Shown in pieces: positions 18,167 through 27,847 of a stretch of DNA of 64,000 bases; positions within the stretch are counted from its first letter, which is position 1; every line of letters begins with the position of its first letter. Source of the stretch: Microvirga sp. KLBC 81 (GTDB lineage Bacteria > Pseudomonadota > Alphaproteobacteria > Rhizobiales > Beijerinckiaceae); assembly GCF_003075415.1 (NCBI RefSeq), contig NZ_QDAH01000007.1, positions 101,032 to 165,031 of the forward strand, read 5' to 3'. The translations under genes and the position numbers were made by a program. A model generated the notes under the pieces. The model did not search any database and had not been told where the DNA came from. It was given only the letters and a program-made list of their open reading frames with translations.

Positions 18167-19261
18167 ATGGACATTCTCGTCATCGGTGCAGGCGTTGTCG
18201 GATTAGCCATCGCGCGTGAACTCAGCCAGCGCGGCCACAGTATCATCGTGGCCGAGAAAACCGGCGGCATCGGCAACGGCGTGTCCTCGCGCAACAGCGA
18301 GGTGATCCATGCGGGCATGTATTATCCGACGGATTCGCTTCGCGCGCGCCACTGCGTGAAGGGACGTCGCATGCTCTATGCTTTCTGCGAGAGCCACGGT
18401 GTGCCGCACAAGAAATGCGGCAAGCTCATCGTGGCGACGAACGAACTCGAACAGGCGAAGATCGAAGGGATCTACGAGCAGGGCATCGCCAACGGCGTGG
18501 AGGGCCTGTCCTTCCTCACGGGCGAAGAGGCTAAAGCGCTCGAGCCGAATCTCTTCTGCACCGGCGCGGTGCTCTCGCGCGAAACGGGCATCATCGACAG
18601 CCATTCGCTGATGCTGGCGTTGCAGGGCGATCTCGAATCCGCAGGCGGCATGATCGCCTTTCACGCGCTGGTCGAGCGGATCGTGCAAAACGGAACGGGA
18701 TGGAGCGTGCATGTGGGCGGCGCGGAGCCGGCTGAAATCACGGTCGATGCGGTGATCAACGCGGCGGGCTTGAGCGCGCAGGCGCTGGCCCGCGCAACGG
18801 ATGGCTATGCGCAGGAACGTGTGCCTCGTCTCGTGCTCGCCAAGGGCAATTATTTCGGCTGCCTCGGCAAGCCTGCCTTCTCGCGCCTGATCTATCCCGC
18901 GCCCGTCGATGGCGGCCTGGGCACGCATGTGACGCTCGATCTTGCCGGGCGCATGCGCTTCGGGCCCGATGTGGAATGGATCGAGCACGAGGTCTACGAG
19001 GTCGATCCCAGCCGCGCGGAGAGCTTCTACGCTTCCATCCGCCGCTACTGGCCGGGCCTGCCGGACGGTGCGCTCGTGCCGGATTATTCAGGCATCCGCC
19101 CGAAGCTCACAGGACCTGGCGAGAAGGCGGCCGACTTCATGATCGATGGACCGGGCGAGCATGGGCTCGCCGGTCTCGTGCATCTCTTCGGCATCGAAAG
19201 CCCGGGGCTCACCTCGTGCCTGTCGATTGCCGAGGATGTGGCGGAGCGGTTGGGCGTCTGA
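18167..19261 (+). CDS. FAD-dependent oxidoreductase, L-2-hydroxyglutarate oxidase-like
   Basis: 364 residues of the DAO/GlpO fold. The dinucleotide-binding GAGVVGLAIARELSQRGH is at the N-terminus, followed by SSRNSEVIHAGMYYP, typical of the L2HGDH/LhgO branch. The C-terminus has YSGIRPKL and a HLFGIESPGLTSCLSIAEDVA FAD-closing motif. It probably oxidises a 2-hydroxyacid or a related amine, passing electrons to the quinone pool or oxygen; the substrate cannot be read from sequence. It stands alone between pckA and an antiporter gene. Confidence 0.85.
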   Translation: MDILVIGAGVVGLAIARELSQRGHSIIVAEKTGGIGNGVSSRNSEVIHAGMYYPTDSLRARHCVKGRRMLYAFCESHGVPHKKCGKLIVATNELEQAKIEGIYEQGIANGVEGLSFLTGEEAKALEPNLFCTGAVLSRETGIIDSHSLMLALQGDLESAGGMIAFHALVERIVQNGTGWSVHVGGAEPAEITVDAVINAAGLSAQALARATDGYAQERVPRLVLAKGNYFGCLGKPAFSRLIYPAPVDGGLGTHVTLDLAGRMRFGPDVEWIEHEVYEVDPSRAESFYASIRRYWPGLPDGALVPDYSGIRPKLTGPGEKAADFMIDGPGEHGLAGLVHLFGIESPGLTSCLSIAEDVAERLGV

Positions 19262-19309
19262 AGAGACGTGGCATCCCAGACCGAGCGCAGCGGGTGAGCA
19301 AGCTCTCCC

Positions 19310-19401
19310 TTGTCATGGCCGGGTTCGTCCCGGCCATCCCGACACAGAAAAGCGCTTTGTCTCTCGGATCGGGATCACCGGCACAAGGCCGGTGATGACG
19401 T
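19310..19401. repeat. Intergenic repeat, family B, copy 1
   Basis: Contains two hairpins: GGCCGGGTTCGTCCCGGCC, and CACCGGCACAAGGCCGGTG. They are separated by CACAGAAAAGCGC and a variable stretch. The same arrangement recurs at 35694-35783. It lies between two convergent genes. Confidence 0.75.
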
Positions 19402-19408
19402 GTCGGAA

Positions 19409-20815
19409 CTAATCCCTGAAGAACAGCAGCGTCGCGAGCAGGAAGGTCGGCACGAGGATGCCGCTCGACCAGAGAAGATAACCGAAGAAGCTCGGCATCT
19501 TCACGCCGCCCTGGCGGGCAATTGCATAGACCATGAAGTTGGGCGCGTTGCCGATATAGGAGTTCGCGCCCATGAACACGGAGCCTGCCGAGACGGCGGC
19601 GAGCGTCAATGCGCCCGTGGTCATGAGAGCCTGCGGGTTGCCGCCGGCGAGTTCGAAGAACACGAGATAGGTCGGCGCATTGTCGAGAAACGACGACAGG
19701 CCGCCGGTGAGCCAGAAATAGGCAGCGTTGTTGGCGCTGCCGTCCGAGTTCGTCACCAGGGCCACGAGAGGCGCGAACGCACCGCTGCTGCCTGCCTTGA
19801 GCATCGCGAGCACCGGGATGATGGCGATGAAGATGCCGGCGAAGAGCTTCGCCACTTCCTGGATCGGCCCCCAGGAGAAGCCGTTCTCCGCACGGTTCGC
19901 CTTCGGCGTGAGCTTCAGCGAGATGATCGTCACCGCGACCATGATCGCATCGCGCAGGGCGTTGGCGAGTTCGATCTCCGAGCCCAGCACCGTCACCCGG
20001 CCGAGATCCGTGGTGGCGCTCATGAGAATTGCCGTGATGATGATGAAGATCAGCAGGAAGTTGATGCCGCCCGTCACGCGCACCGGATTGTCGGGCGTCG
20101 GGTCAGGAGCGATGTGACCTTCTTTCCTGTAGATCACGGTGTCCACAAGGAAGAAGAGCGCGAGCAGGATTCCGCTTATGAAAAGCGTCTCAGGAAGGAG
20201 ATGCGTGGTGGTCCAGAAGAAGTCGACGCCGCGCAGGAAGCCGAGGAAGAGCGGCGGGTCGCCGAGCGGCGTGAGCGAGCCGCCGATATTCGACACCAGG
20301 AAGATGAAGAACACGACCACATGGACATTGTGCCTGCGGTCGTCGTTGGCGCGCAGCACCGGGCGGATCATCACCATGGATGCGCCGGTGGTGCCGATGA
20401 AGCTCGCAAGCACCGTGCCCAGACCAAGCAGCATCGTGTTCGTGCCCGGCGAGCCATGCAGGTTGCCGCGCACCAGGATGCCGCCGGCAACCGTGAACAG
20501 CGCGAGCAGCAGCAGGATGAAAGGGATGTATTCGAGAAGGGCCGTATGGGCGAGGGCCTGGAGCGCTGTCGAGGGACCCAGGATCGCAGCCATGGGCAAG
20601 AGCACCAGCAATCCCCAGAAAGCCGCGATCTTGCCCTGATGATGCTCCCAGAAATGAGGGGCCAGCAGAGGAAAGAGGGCAATGGAGAGCAGGATGCCGG
20701 CAAAGGGCAGGGCCCAGAGGGGGCTTAAGGCCGCGCCATCGAGTTCGGCGGCGAAGGCTGCCTGCGGCAGCACGATCAGGGTAGCGGCGAGCGCCGAGCT
20801 TATCTTGCGAAGCAT
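19409..20815 (-). CDS. NhaD/ArsB-superfamily sodium:proton antiporter
   Basis: 468-residue inner-membrane protein with an N-terminal signal-like segment (LAATLIVLPQAAFAAE) and about 11-12 further hydrophobic helices. Family features are SNIGGSLTPLGDPPLFLGFLRGVDFFW and SSFLDNAPTYLVFFELAGGNP in the two repeat halves of the ion-transporter fold, with MGANSYIGNAPNFMVYAIA near the end. These match the CitMHS/NhaD-like group usually annotated as Na+/H+ antiporter. The transported ion is not certain. Monocistronic. Confidence 0.85.
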   Translation of the reverse strand: MLRKISSALAATLIVLPQAAFAAELDGAALSPLWALPFAGILLSIALFPLLAPHFWEHHQGKIAAFWGLLVLLPMAAILGPSTALQALAHTALLEYIPFILLLLALFTVAGGILVRGNLHGSPGTNTMLLGLGTVLASFIGTTGASMVMIRPVLRANDDRRHNVHVVVFFIFLVSNIGGSLTPLGDPPLFLGFLRGVDFFWTTTHLLPETLFISGILLALFFLVDTVIYRKEGHIAPDPTPDNPVRVTGGINFLLIFIIITAILMSATTDLGRVTVLGSEIELANALRDAIMVAVTIISLKLTPKANRAENGFSWGPIQEVAKLFAGIFIAIIPVLAMLKAGSSGAFAPLVALVTNSDGSANNAAYFWLTGGLSSFLDNAPTYLVFFELAGGNPQALMTTGALTLAAVSAGSVFMGANSYIGNAPNFMVYAIARQGGVKMPSFFGYLLWSSGILVPTFLLATLLFFRD

Positions 20816-20987
20816 GGTCGTGGGTCCCCCTCGCCGGTGATCCGGCCAATCTGTGATCTTGTGGACACGGTTTAAGGGAAGGGACCTATCCTCGCAACGG
20901 CGCGAGCGTTAACCGGCTGTTCACCTTCAGTAAAAGAGACTACAACACCATTACACAAGCTTTGCCGCGCCTGGGGTTGTGGAGCCG

Positions 20988-21779
20988 ATGTGCCGTTTTC
21001 TTGCCTACCGGGGAGAGCCGATCTTCCTCGATGAACTCGTCTGTGCTCCGGCTCATTCGCTGGTCCACCAGTCGCTTCACGCGACCGAGGCCAAGACGGG
21101 AACGAACGGCGACGGGTTCGGCATCGGCTGGTACGGGGAGCGCAAGGAGCCCGGCATCTATCGCGAGGTGCGCCCCGCCTGGTCGGACGAGAATCTGAGG
21201 AGCCTCTGCGAGCAGGTCCGTTCCGGCCTCTTCTTCGCCCATGTGCGCGCCTCCACCGGCACTTCCACCACCCGGGCGAACTGCCATCCCTTCGCCCACG
21301 GCCGTTATCTCTTCATGCATAACGGTCAGATCGGCGGTTATGCACGCATCAAGCGCAGGATCGAGGCCATGATCCCGGACGAGCTCTACGATCGCCGGCA
21401 GGGCACGACGGATTCGGAGGCGATCTTCCTCGTGGCATTGGCGAATGGACTCGCCGAGGAGCCCGTAAAAGCCATGGCCCGCACCCTCAAGCAGATCCGC
21501 GGCCTCATGGAAGAGGCCGGTATCGAGGAAGCCCTGCGCTTCACCGCCGCCTTCACCGATGGCGAGAACCTCTGGGCCTATCGCTGGGCCTGCGACGCCA
21601 AGCCGCCGACGCTCTATTTCCGCGAGGAAAAGGGCAATCTGCTCGTGGTCTCCGAGCCCATCGACGACAAGACCAAGGGCTGGCGCGAGGTGCCGAAAGG
21701 CTGCAGCCTCGTGGCGCGGGCTGGCGGAAATGTGGCCGTGCACTGCCTCAACGAAGCCATGGCGCAGCTCGCGGCCTGA
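20988..21779 (+). CDS. Class II glutamine amidotransferase (YafJ-like)
   Basis: 263 residues, N-terminal-nucleophile glutaminase. The ATG at 20988 is the correct start because it puts the catalytic cysteine at position 2 (MCRFLAYRG); a GTG at 20979 would bury it. Other glutaminase features are GTNGDGFGIGWYG, FAHVRASTGTSTTRANCHPF and FMHNGQIGGY. No synthase domain is attached, so it is a stand-alone amidohydrolase of the YafJ/EgtC group. Its acceptor substrate is unknown. It is divergent from the antiporter gene. Confidence 0.88.
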   Translation: MCRFLAYRGEPIFLDELVCAPAHSLVHQSLHATEAKTGTNGDGFGIGWYGERKEPGIYREVRPAWSDENLRSLCEQVRSGLFFAHVRASTGTSTTRANCHPFAHGRYLFMHNGQIGGYARIKRRIEAMIPDELYDRRQGTTDSEAIFLVALANGLAEEPVKAMARTLKQIRGLMEEAGIEEALRFTAAFTDGENLWAYRWACDAKPPTLYFREEKGNLLVVSEPIDDKTKGWREVPKGCSLVARAGGNVAVHCLNEAMAQLAA

Positions 21780-21791
21780 ATCCCGACTTTT

Positions 21792-22079
21792 TCAGTTCAG
21801 GGATCCGCTCCCGCCCGACAGCAGCGGCAGCAGGGCGTCCCTCAACGCTTTCATCTGCATCTGCGTCTCGGCCTGAGTCCGAGCGCTGTCAGCATCCGGA
21901 TTGAGAAGGGCGCGCAGGCGGGCATTTTCCGCTGCGAGACGGTCATTCTCGGCCATGAGGATCGAAACCTTCTCCTCCGCGATCCGCAGACGGGCCTGGG
22001 CCTCGTCGCGCTCCTGCTCCCGCAGTTGCACCCGATCGCGCCAGAGGCGGGTCGCAACGGTTTCCGTTCCCTCAATCAT
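21792..22079 (-). CDS. Small coiled-coil protein of unknown function
   Basis: 95 residues from the ATG at 22079 (MIEGTETVATRLWRDRV). Residues about 15-65 form a strong coiled coil rich in Glu, Arg, Ala and Leu (REQERDEAQARLRIAEEKVS, AENDRLAAENARLRALL). The end is hydrophobic and glycine-rich (ALLPLLSGGSGS). No catalytic motif and no signal peptide. It is convergent with the glutamine amidotransferase, 12 bases between stops. I do not recognise the family. Confidence 0.6.
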   Translation of the reverse strand: MIEGTETVATRLWRDRVQLREQERDEAQARLRIAEEKVSILMAENDRLAAENARLRALLNPDADSARTQAETQMQMKALRDALLPLLSGGSGSLN

Positions 22080-22279
22080 CGTCGGCTCCTCGCATGATCC
22101 GAAGACGCGGGCATGGTCCGGCTCGCTTCGACCCATCCGTGTCTGCACTCTGGCATCAACTCACGACGGGCAAAAGTCGCCCGCGAAGTTCATCAGGATT
22201 GAGTTTCGGCGGCAGCCGTCCTGCCTGCATAAGACTCTACATCGCGCCGGCATCTTAACAGATCGTTGCCAGGGGGCGA

Positions 22280-22990
22280 TTAATCATCCAGTTCCGGATA
22301 ATGACGGAAGATCCCCTCCTCGTTGAAGGGGATGCGGCGGGGGCTTGCGAGGTAAGCCTTCATGCGCGGCCGTTGAGCGACAGCCTTGTGCAGGGCCGCG
22401 ACGCGCGGCGCGTCCTTCAGGACTCGCTTCATGGCCTTGGGAAAAGCGTAGGACAATCCTTCGATCATCTGGAACAGGGAAAGGTCCACATAGGTGAGCT
22501 TGTTGCCGACGAGATGCGCATCGCCCGAAGGATTGCGGGCCAGGATGGTCTCGAACCAGTCCAGAAATGCCGGGATCCGGTTCTTGCGAAACTCGGCGGA
22601 TCGCTTGAGAGCCTCCGCCTTCTGATCCTCATAATAGAGGCTCACAGCGACCGGATGATGCGTGTCGTGCGCTTCCGCGACGAAATCGGCGATGGTGAGT
22701 TGGATCTGATGCGTCCATAACCCGCCTGCCGGGTCCTTCGGCGCAAGATCGTGCCGCGCGCCAAGGTAAAGAAGGATCGCCGCCGTCTGGCCGATGATCG
22801 TGTCGCCGTCCTTCAGGAAAGGCGGCGCGAAAGGCGGATGCTCGGCGTGGTCCATCATCCGCAACATCACGGCGACGCCTTCGGACTCCCGCGCCGCATC
22901 GATGTAATCGGCTCCTGCCTCCTCCAGGGACAGCCTGACGAACTCGCCGCGTCCCTGGATCGAGGGCCAGTAGTAGAGTTCATATGACAT
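22280..22990 (-). CDS. Glutathione S-transferase family protein
   Basis: 236 residues. The N-terminal thioredoxin-like domain starts YELYYWPSIQGRGEFVRLSL and includes the glutathione-binding DTIIGQTAAILLYLG turn. The C-terminal all-helical domain contains KLTYVDLSLFQMIEGL. This resembles the sigma/alpha-like GSTs that conjugate glutathione to electrophiles. No operon partner; preceded by a short gap to the RTX region. Confidence 0.88.
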   Translation of the reverse strand: MSYELYYWPSIQGRGEFVRLSLEEAGADYIDAARESEGVAVMLRMMDHAEHPPFAPPFLKDGDTIIGQTAAILLYLGARHDLAPKDPAGGLWTHQIQLTIADFVAEAHDTHHPVAVSLYYEDQKAEALKRSAEFRKNRIPAFLDWFETILARNPSGDAHLVGNKLTYVDLSLFQMIEGLSYAFPKAMKRVLKDAPRVAALHKAVAQRPRMKAYLASPRRIPFNEEGIFRHYPELDD

Positions 22991-23104
22991 GGAAGGCTCC
23001 GCTTCTCCGCAGCAATGAGTGCTAGAAGGATGGAGCCCCGATCTCTGATGTCAAAGGCGATCTTCGGCCGATCGCTCCAGTGCCTCTCCGTTCATGCGTA
23101 TCCT

Positions 23105-23497
23105 GGCGGAGAGACTGCATGGACCGCGCATCAAGAAAAAAGCGCCTCGAAAGGAGCGCTTTCCATCTCGCGAGTGAACACAGCTTGCTCAGACGACGAC
23201 GAAATCGGCGTTGCTGATGGGCTTGCCGGCGCCGATATTGGCGAAGGTCACCTGACCGCCCGCGGCATTGCCGTTGGAATCGTACCACAGGTCGCCGGTC
23301 GCCTTGTTGTAGCCGATGTAGTCGTTGGCATCGAGCGCCTTGCTGCTGATCTTGAAGAAGCTCGAGCTGAGCGTGCCGGTCTTGGTCAGCTTCCTGAAGA
23401 CGGCGTTCTCAAGATAGATCGTGTCGTCGGTCTTGTTCCAGTCCTTGATCGAGTCCTTGTTGGTCCGGCTGCTCAGGGCGGTGTTGAACACGAAGTA
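23105..23497. repeat. Duplicated RTX 3' cassette, copy 1
   Basis: About 393 bases, nearly identical to 25730-26122 at a constant offset of 2625. It covers the last 102 codons of the first RTX gene, its stop, and the downstream terminator. Confidence 0.88.
23136..23163 (-). terminator. Terminator of the first RTX gene
   Basis: Stem AAAGCGC / GCGCTTT followed on the minus strand by a run of T. It is part of the duplicated block. Confidence 0.75.
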
Positions 23498-25186
23498 GTC
23501 CTTGCCGGAACCGCCATAGAGCGTGTCGTTGCCCGCTCCGCCATAGATCTTGTTGATACCGGCATTGCCCTTGATCACGTTCGCGAGCGAGTTGCCGACC
23601 AGGTTGATCGAGAGGGAGCCGGAGGCGTAGAGCCGTTCCACGTAATTGGCGATGGTGTAGTGGGCGGTGGTGTAGATGATGTCCATTGTGCCGCCGGTCG
23701 AGGTTTCCACCACCATATCAGTCGAGCTGTCGACATGGTAGGTGTCATTGCCAGACCCGCCGACCAGACGGTCCCCACCTTCGCCGCCGTTCAGGATGTC
23801 GTTGCCGGCCCCACCATCGAGGATGTTCCCGCCGGAATTTCCAACGAGAGTGTCAGAGAACCTGGAGCCGATGATGTTCTCAAAGTTCCTGTAGGTGTCA
23901 CCCGCCGCGTCGCCGGCGGTGCCGTTCTCGTTTGCGAGATTCACAGCGACGCCAGCGCCCGCGCCCCTGAAGGTGAGGGTGTCGGTGCCGTCGCCTCCGT
24001 CGAGGTTGTCGCCGGCATGGCCCGAGGGAGCGTAAATGTCGTTCTTGGACGTGCCTATAACGGTAACGGCCGTGGCTCGGGCATCCACGATCTTCGTTTC
24101 GATACCCGCTCCGTTGGTGGGATGGGATTGATTCTGCCATGAAACGGCCAGGCGGCCGTCAGCCATCTCGAAGATCGACGGCATGGTTTGCAGACCAGCC
24201 TCGGCGCTGACGTTGATCGCCGGGCCTTGCTGGCCGTCCGCGTCGACCACCTTGACCCAGATATTGGCGTTGCCGCTCGCGGTCGAGACATAGGCGATCG
24301 CATAGCCGCCATCGCGCAGAGCCGTCACGCTCACCTTGTCCCCTGCGCTCGGAAGGGCCGGATCCTGAGCCGGAGAGATCGTCACGACCGTTCCGACTGC
24401 CGTGATCTCACCGGTTGTGGGGTTGGCGCTGTATTTCTGCACCAGAATAGGTTCGCCTTGGCCCGCGTTGGTGACAACCACGAACTGCCCCGAAGGCTGG
24501 CCGTTAGCCGCCTTGAGAGCGACCACCTTGCCCTCGATTGCTCCGGCGATATCTGCAGGAGCGCCAACGGTGCCCTGAACGCTATCCACGATTTTGACTG
24601 AGGTGCCCGATTCGGTCAGATAGGAGACGGCGTAGATCGTTCCCCCGAGCCAAGTGACGTCGGGGCGATCGACACCGTTTGTGTTCGCAACAGAAACGAT
24701 GGTCGAAGCGGTACCCGTTGAATCGAACTGAGTGAGGCGGACCGTGCTCGTGTTGCCGACAATCTCGATATAAACCGTAGCCCAACCTCCACTGCCGTCA
24801 GCAGCCATCTGAGCGCCGTCAACCCGCGTGGTGGCGTTGACGGTCGTCGCGCCGCCATTGGCACTGCCGTCGACGTTGAATTTTTGCATCCGAAGGATGC
24901 GCCCGGTCACCTCCGCCGGCTCGGTCCACGTGATGACGAAGCCCCCATCAGCGGTATAGCTGACAACATCCGAGAATTGTTGCGAGCCGATCGGCGTATC
25001 GACAAAGCTTTTCGCCCCAACCTTGGCGCCGTTTCCATCATAACGCTGAAATGCGATCTTCTCGTTCTCGCGCCATGTCACCACATAGCCGCCGTTCGGC
25101 AGCATGGTGAGCGCATCCCGCTCGACACTGCTGCCGAGCGCTACGGTGTCCATGGAACTCCAGATCTTGGGCGTGACGACTGCCAT
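23189..25186 (-). CDS. RTX calcium-binding secreted protein, first copy
   Basis: 665 residues. The N-terminal about 400 residues are a beta-rich region with repeated segments of the type DGGYVVTWRE / GGFVITWTEP / GGYAIAYVS, likely a beta-propeller. The C-terminal part has RTX nonapeptides (GGDGTDTLT, GGAGNDILNGGEGGDRLVGG, GGAGNDTLYGGSGKDYFVF) that fold on calcium outside the cell. There is no N-terminal signal peptide and the end is ISNADFVVV, as expected for type I secretion. No type I transporter genes are in the window. Start ATG 25186 is preceded by AGGAGA. The last 102 residues are almost identical to those of the second copy. Confidence 0.85.
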   Translation of the reverse strand: MAVVTPKIWSSMDTVALGSSVERDALTMLPNGGYVVTWRENEKIAFQRYDGNGAKVGAKSFVDTPIGSQQFSDVVSYTADGGFVITWTEPAEVTGRILRMQKFNVDGSANGGATTVNATTRVDGAQMAADGSGGWATVYIEIVGNTSTVRLTQFDSTGTASTIVSVANTNGVDRPDVTWLGGTIYAVSYLTESGTSVKIVDSVQGTVGAPADIAGAIEGKVVALKAANGQPSGQFVVVTNAGQGEPILVQKYSANPTTGEITAVGTVVTISPAQDPALPSAGDKVSVTALRDGGYAIAYVSTASGNANIWVKVVDADGQQGPAINVSAEAGLQTMPSIFEMADGRLAVSWQNQSHPTNGAGIETKIVDARATAVTVIGTSKNDIYAPSGHAGDNLDGGDGTDTLTFRGAGAGVAVNLANENGTAGDAAGDTYRNFENIIGSRFSDTLVGNSGGNILDGGAGNDILNGGEGGDRLVGGSGNDTYHVDSSTDMVVETSTGGTMDIIYTTAHYTIANYVERLYASGSLSINLVGNSLANVIKGNAGINKIYGGAGNDTLYGGSGKDYFVFNTALSSRTNKDSIKDWNKTDDTIYLENAVFRKLTKTGTLSSSFFKISSKALDANDYIGYNKATGDLWYDSNGNAAGGQVTFANIGAGKPISNADFVVV

Positions 25187-25813
25187 ATTCGGTTCTCCTG
25201 TAAGGGAAGGCCTGCGTTGAGGAGGCTGGTCTTCTCCTTTGACCAGCATCGGCGGGTTGAGAGGCCGATGACGCTTCTGAAGAAAGTCAAAGGCCGTCGT
25301 TATGTAGTTGTTAAGAATTCTACTGAACTGGCCTGCGGAACACGAAGCATTCGCGGTCGCAAAGCTGGCGAACTAACTTGGGGTCAAGGCTATATGAGCG
25401 GGAGCTTGGGCGAACAACTCTCCGTTTAGAGAGGTGCGGACGTAAGGGGAGGTGCTTCCTAACCTTCCCGAGATGAGCCTCATCCGGGGTAAGTGATTGT
25501 CCTTGCAGTGAGAATGCCCTCCCGATGGCAAGGGGCCTATAAACGCTATGGTCAGGCTTCATTGTGCGCTGAGGCACATGCCGAGGGTTCTTGCCTTTGG
25601 CAGGTATCAAAGCCGCATGAGAGAGCAGGCCCGCGGGGATACGATTCGGGTGAGATCAATCTTTGTCGCGCTCTGCCATTCCGCTACGTCAATGACGGCC
25701 GGAGCCAATTGCTCCTCCTGGCGCATCATGGCGGAGAGACTGCATGGACCGTGCACCAAGAAAAAAGCGCCCCGAAAGGAGCGCTTTCCATCTCGCGAGC
25801 GAACACAGCTTGC
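25187..25813. other. Region between the two RTX genes
   Basis: 627 bases. The right 84 bases belong to the duplicated 3' cassette of the second RTX gene. The rest presumably carries the promoter of the first RTX gene. I recognise no gene, RNA or repeat there. Confidence 0.55.
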
Positions 25814-26122
25814 TCAGACGACGACGAAATCGGCGTTGCTGATGGGCTTGCCGGCGCCGATATTGGCGAAGGTCACCTGACCGCCCGCGGCATTGCCGTT
25901 GGAATCGTACCACAGGTCCCCGGTCGCCTTGTTGTAGCCGATGTAGTCGTTGGCATCGAGCGCCTTGGCTCCGATCTTGAAGAAGATCGAGCCGAGCGTA
26001 CCGGTCTTCTTCAACGCCCTGAAGACGGCGTTCTCGAGATAGATCGTGTCGTCCCTCGCGCTCCACTCCCTGATCGAGTCCTTGTTGGTTCGGCTGCTCA
26101 GGGCGGTGTTGAATACGAAGAT
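25730..26122. repeat. Duplicated RTX 3' cassette, copy 2
   Basis: Partner of 23105-23497. Differences are few and mostly in the segment around KDSIREWSARDDTIYLEN versus KDSIKDWNKTDDTIYLEN. Confidence 0.88.
25760..25788 (-). terminator. Terminator of the second RTX gene
   Basis: Stem AAAGCGC / GCGCTTT and T-run as in the first copy, with two base differences just outside and one in the loop. Confidence 0.75.
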
Positions 26123-27703
26123 ATCGCGTCCCGCGCCGCCATGGAGCGTGTCGTTGCCCGCCCCGCCGGTCATGCGGTCTGCACCGGCCCCGCCGCTCAG
26201 GATATCGTTTCCGGCCGCCCCACGAAGTGTGTTCGCGCCGGAATTGCCGACGAGATTGTCGGCGTAGTTCGAGCCGATGATCCCTTCGATGCTCCTGAGG
26301 ATGTCGCCGTTCGCTTCGCCGACGGTTCCGGCTCGTGCGGAGAGATCCACAGAAACTCCAACGGCAGCATATTGATAAGAGACCGTATCTAAGCCTGCGC
26401 CGCCGTCGAGGGCGTCGCCGAGCGAGCCGCCGATCAGAACATCATTTCCCTCTTCGCCGTAGAGCGTGTCCTTTCCGCCCCCACCCGCGAGGCGGTCGTT
26501 GAAGCGCGTGCCGACGAACTGCTCGTCGGCCGCCGTCCCGGACCAATGGCTCGCGCTCGTCCGCGGATCGAAGATCTGCGCTTTCACGGTAAAGCTGCTT
26601 GACCCAATGCTTTCGTGCCAGCTGACGACGAACCGGCCATCGTTCAGCAACTCGATGGATGGGTAAAACTGATAAACCCCCGTGCCCTTCGGGAGGAGAA
26701 AATCGGCGGTGCTGCTCCCGTCGGCCGAATAAATGCCGACCCTAACCGACTTGGCGTGCTGGTCGGAGGAGACGACGGCGAACCCACCGCCCGGAAGAGC
26801 GATGACCCCGATGTCCTGCAGCCATTCGGTCGGAGACTGATGAAGAATGATTGCGCTCCCCTGCGGAACGCCCGCCGCGTTGATGAAACGCGCCTTCAGG
26901 GTCATGTTGCCGCTCGTCCCATCGCTCCAGACGACAACCGCGTTTCCATTGACGAGTGTCGCGACTTTCGGATCCGCTAATGAGTTTTGAAGTGGTGTAC
27001 TGCCGATGGCTGTTTCGGACTGCACAACCGCCCCATCCGGACCATGGATCAAGGTCACGATGTCATACCGCACCACCGTTCCGTTGGCGTTCTCGACCCT
27101 TTTAGCCGTGACATTGACGAAGTTACCGTTATGCAGCGTCGCGAGAGATGGGTTGCCATAGGATTCGTTCGTATCGTATGTTTGGACAGCCGGGCTCCTT
27201 TGCAGGTCGGAACTGAACACTGTGGTTTCGAACCCACCAGAAAACTCCGGATTCCGATAGTTGACGGCGAAGGCGCCGTTCGCGAGAGCGGTCACGCTGA
27301 CACTGTTCTGGATGCGGCTCGGGTCTGCCGAAAGGATGAAATCAGGGACCTCCGGATTCGGCTGTCCCCAAGTATCGAGCACGCGGCCCCGCACGTCCTT
27401 CATCCAGTCCTCGTCCCAGGTGACGATGACACGACCGTCGCTCAGTACGGCGGCGTCAAAGAAGCCGATCGCCCCGTTTGGAGTGGTGTTGATCAGGAAC
27501 TCGCTTCCCCGCGCGCTCCCGTCGGCGTTGAAGACCTGTCCGCGCAGGGCGCTTCCGTCGCCGTCGCCGCCATCCGTCCCGGAATCCTTCCAGATCACAA
27601 GGAAAAGGCCGTTCTTGAGGGCAAGGACCGACGAATCGCCGTCGGCGAAGGTCGTCACGGGATTGACGGAGATCGGGGCGCCCCATGTTTCAGGGTAAGG
27701 CAT
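25814..27703 (-). CDS. RTX calcium-binding secreted protein, second copy
   Basis: 629 residues. The N-terminal about 390 residues again contain recurring segments such as NGLFLVIWKDSG, DGRVIVTWDEDW, GGFAVVSSDQ and DGRFVVSWHES, suggesting a beta-propeller, but the sequence differs clearly from the first copy. RTX repeats follow (GGGGKDTLYGEEGNDVLIGG, GGAGADRMTGGAGNDTLHGG), then the shared C-terminal cassette ending ISNADFVVV. No signal peptide; probably exported by a type I system encoded elsewhere. Start ATG 27703 with AGAGG upstream. Together the pair looks like a duplication in which only the secretion end has stayed the same. Confidence 0.85.
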   Translation of the reverse strand: MPYPETWGAPISVNPVTTFADGDSSVLALKNGLFLVIWKDSGTDGGDGDGSALRGQVFNADGSARGSEFLINTTPNGAIGFFDAAVLSDGRVIVTWDEDWMKDVRGRVLDTWGQPNPEVPDFILSADPSRIQNSVSVTALANGAFAVNYRNPEFSGGFETTVFSSDLQRSPAVQTYDTNESYGNPSLATLHNGNFVNVTAKRVENANGTVVRYDIVTLIHGPDGAVVQSETAIGSTPLQNSLADPKVATLVNGNAVVVWSDGTSGNMTLKARFINAAGVPQGSAIILHQSPTEWLQDIGVIALPGGGFAVVSSDQHAKSVRVGIYSADGSSTADFLLPKGTGVYQFYPSIELLNDGRFVVSWHESIGSSSFTVKAQIFDPRTSASHWSGTAADEQFVGTRFNDRLAGGGGKDTLYGEEGNDVLIGGSLGDALDGGAGLDTVSYQYAAVGVSVDLSARAGTVGEANGDILRSIEGIIGSNYADNLVGNSGANTLRGAAGNDILSGGAGADRMTGGAGNDTLHGGAGRDIFVFNTALSSRTNKDSIREWSARDDTIYLENAVFRALKKTGTLGSIFFKIGAKALDANDYIGYNKATGDLWYDSNGNAAGGQVTFANIGAGKPISNADFVVV

Positions 27704-27847
27704 CGGAACCTCTATTCAGAAAGATATAACGTTTCTGAAAAACTAGGCCGCTGCCGCGAAGCTTCAATCCCGCTTCGCTTCTTCCTGTCTGGACATCACG
27801 CGCGACAGGTGTTGCAGCGCACTTTCTGCGCAGAGGCCCCTTTCGTC

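Noticed and set aside
23105..26122. Insertion sequence as the cause of the duplicated block
   Set aside because: No transposase or terminal inverted repeats. The block is coding sequence plus a terminator.
23189..27703. CRISPR-like or tandem-repeat array in the RTX region
   Set aside because: The repetition is codon-level (GGxGxDxLx nonapeptides) within open frames, without equal spacers.
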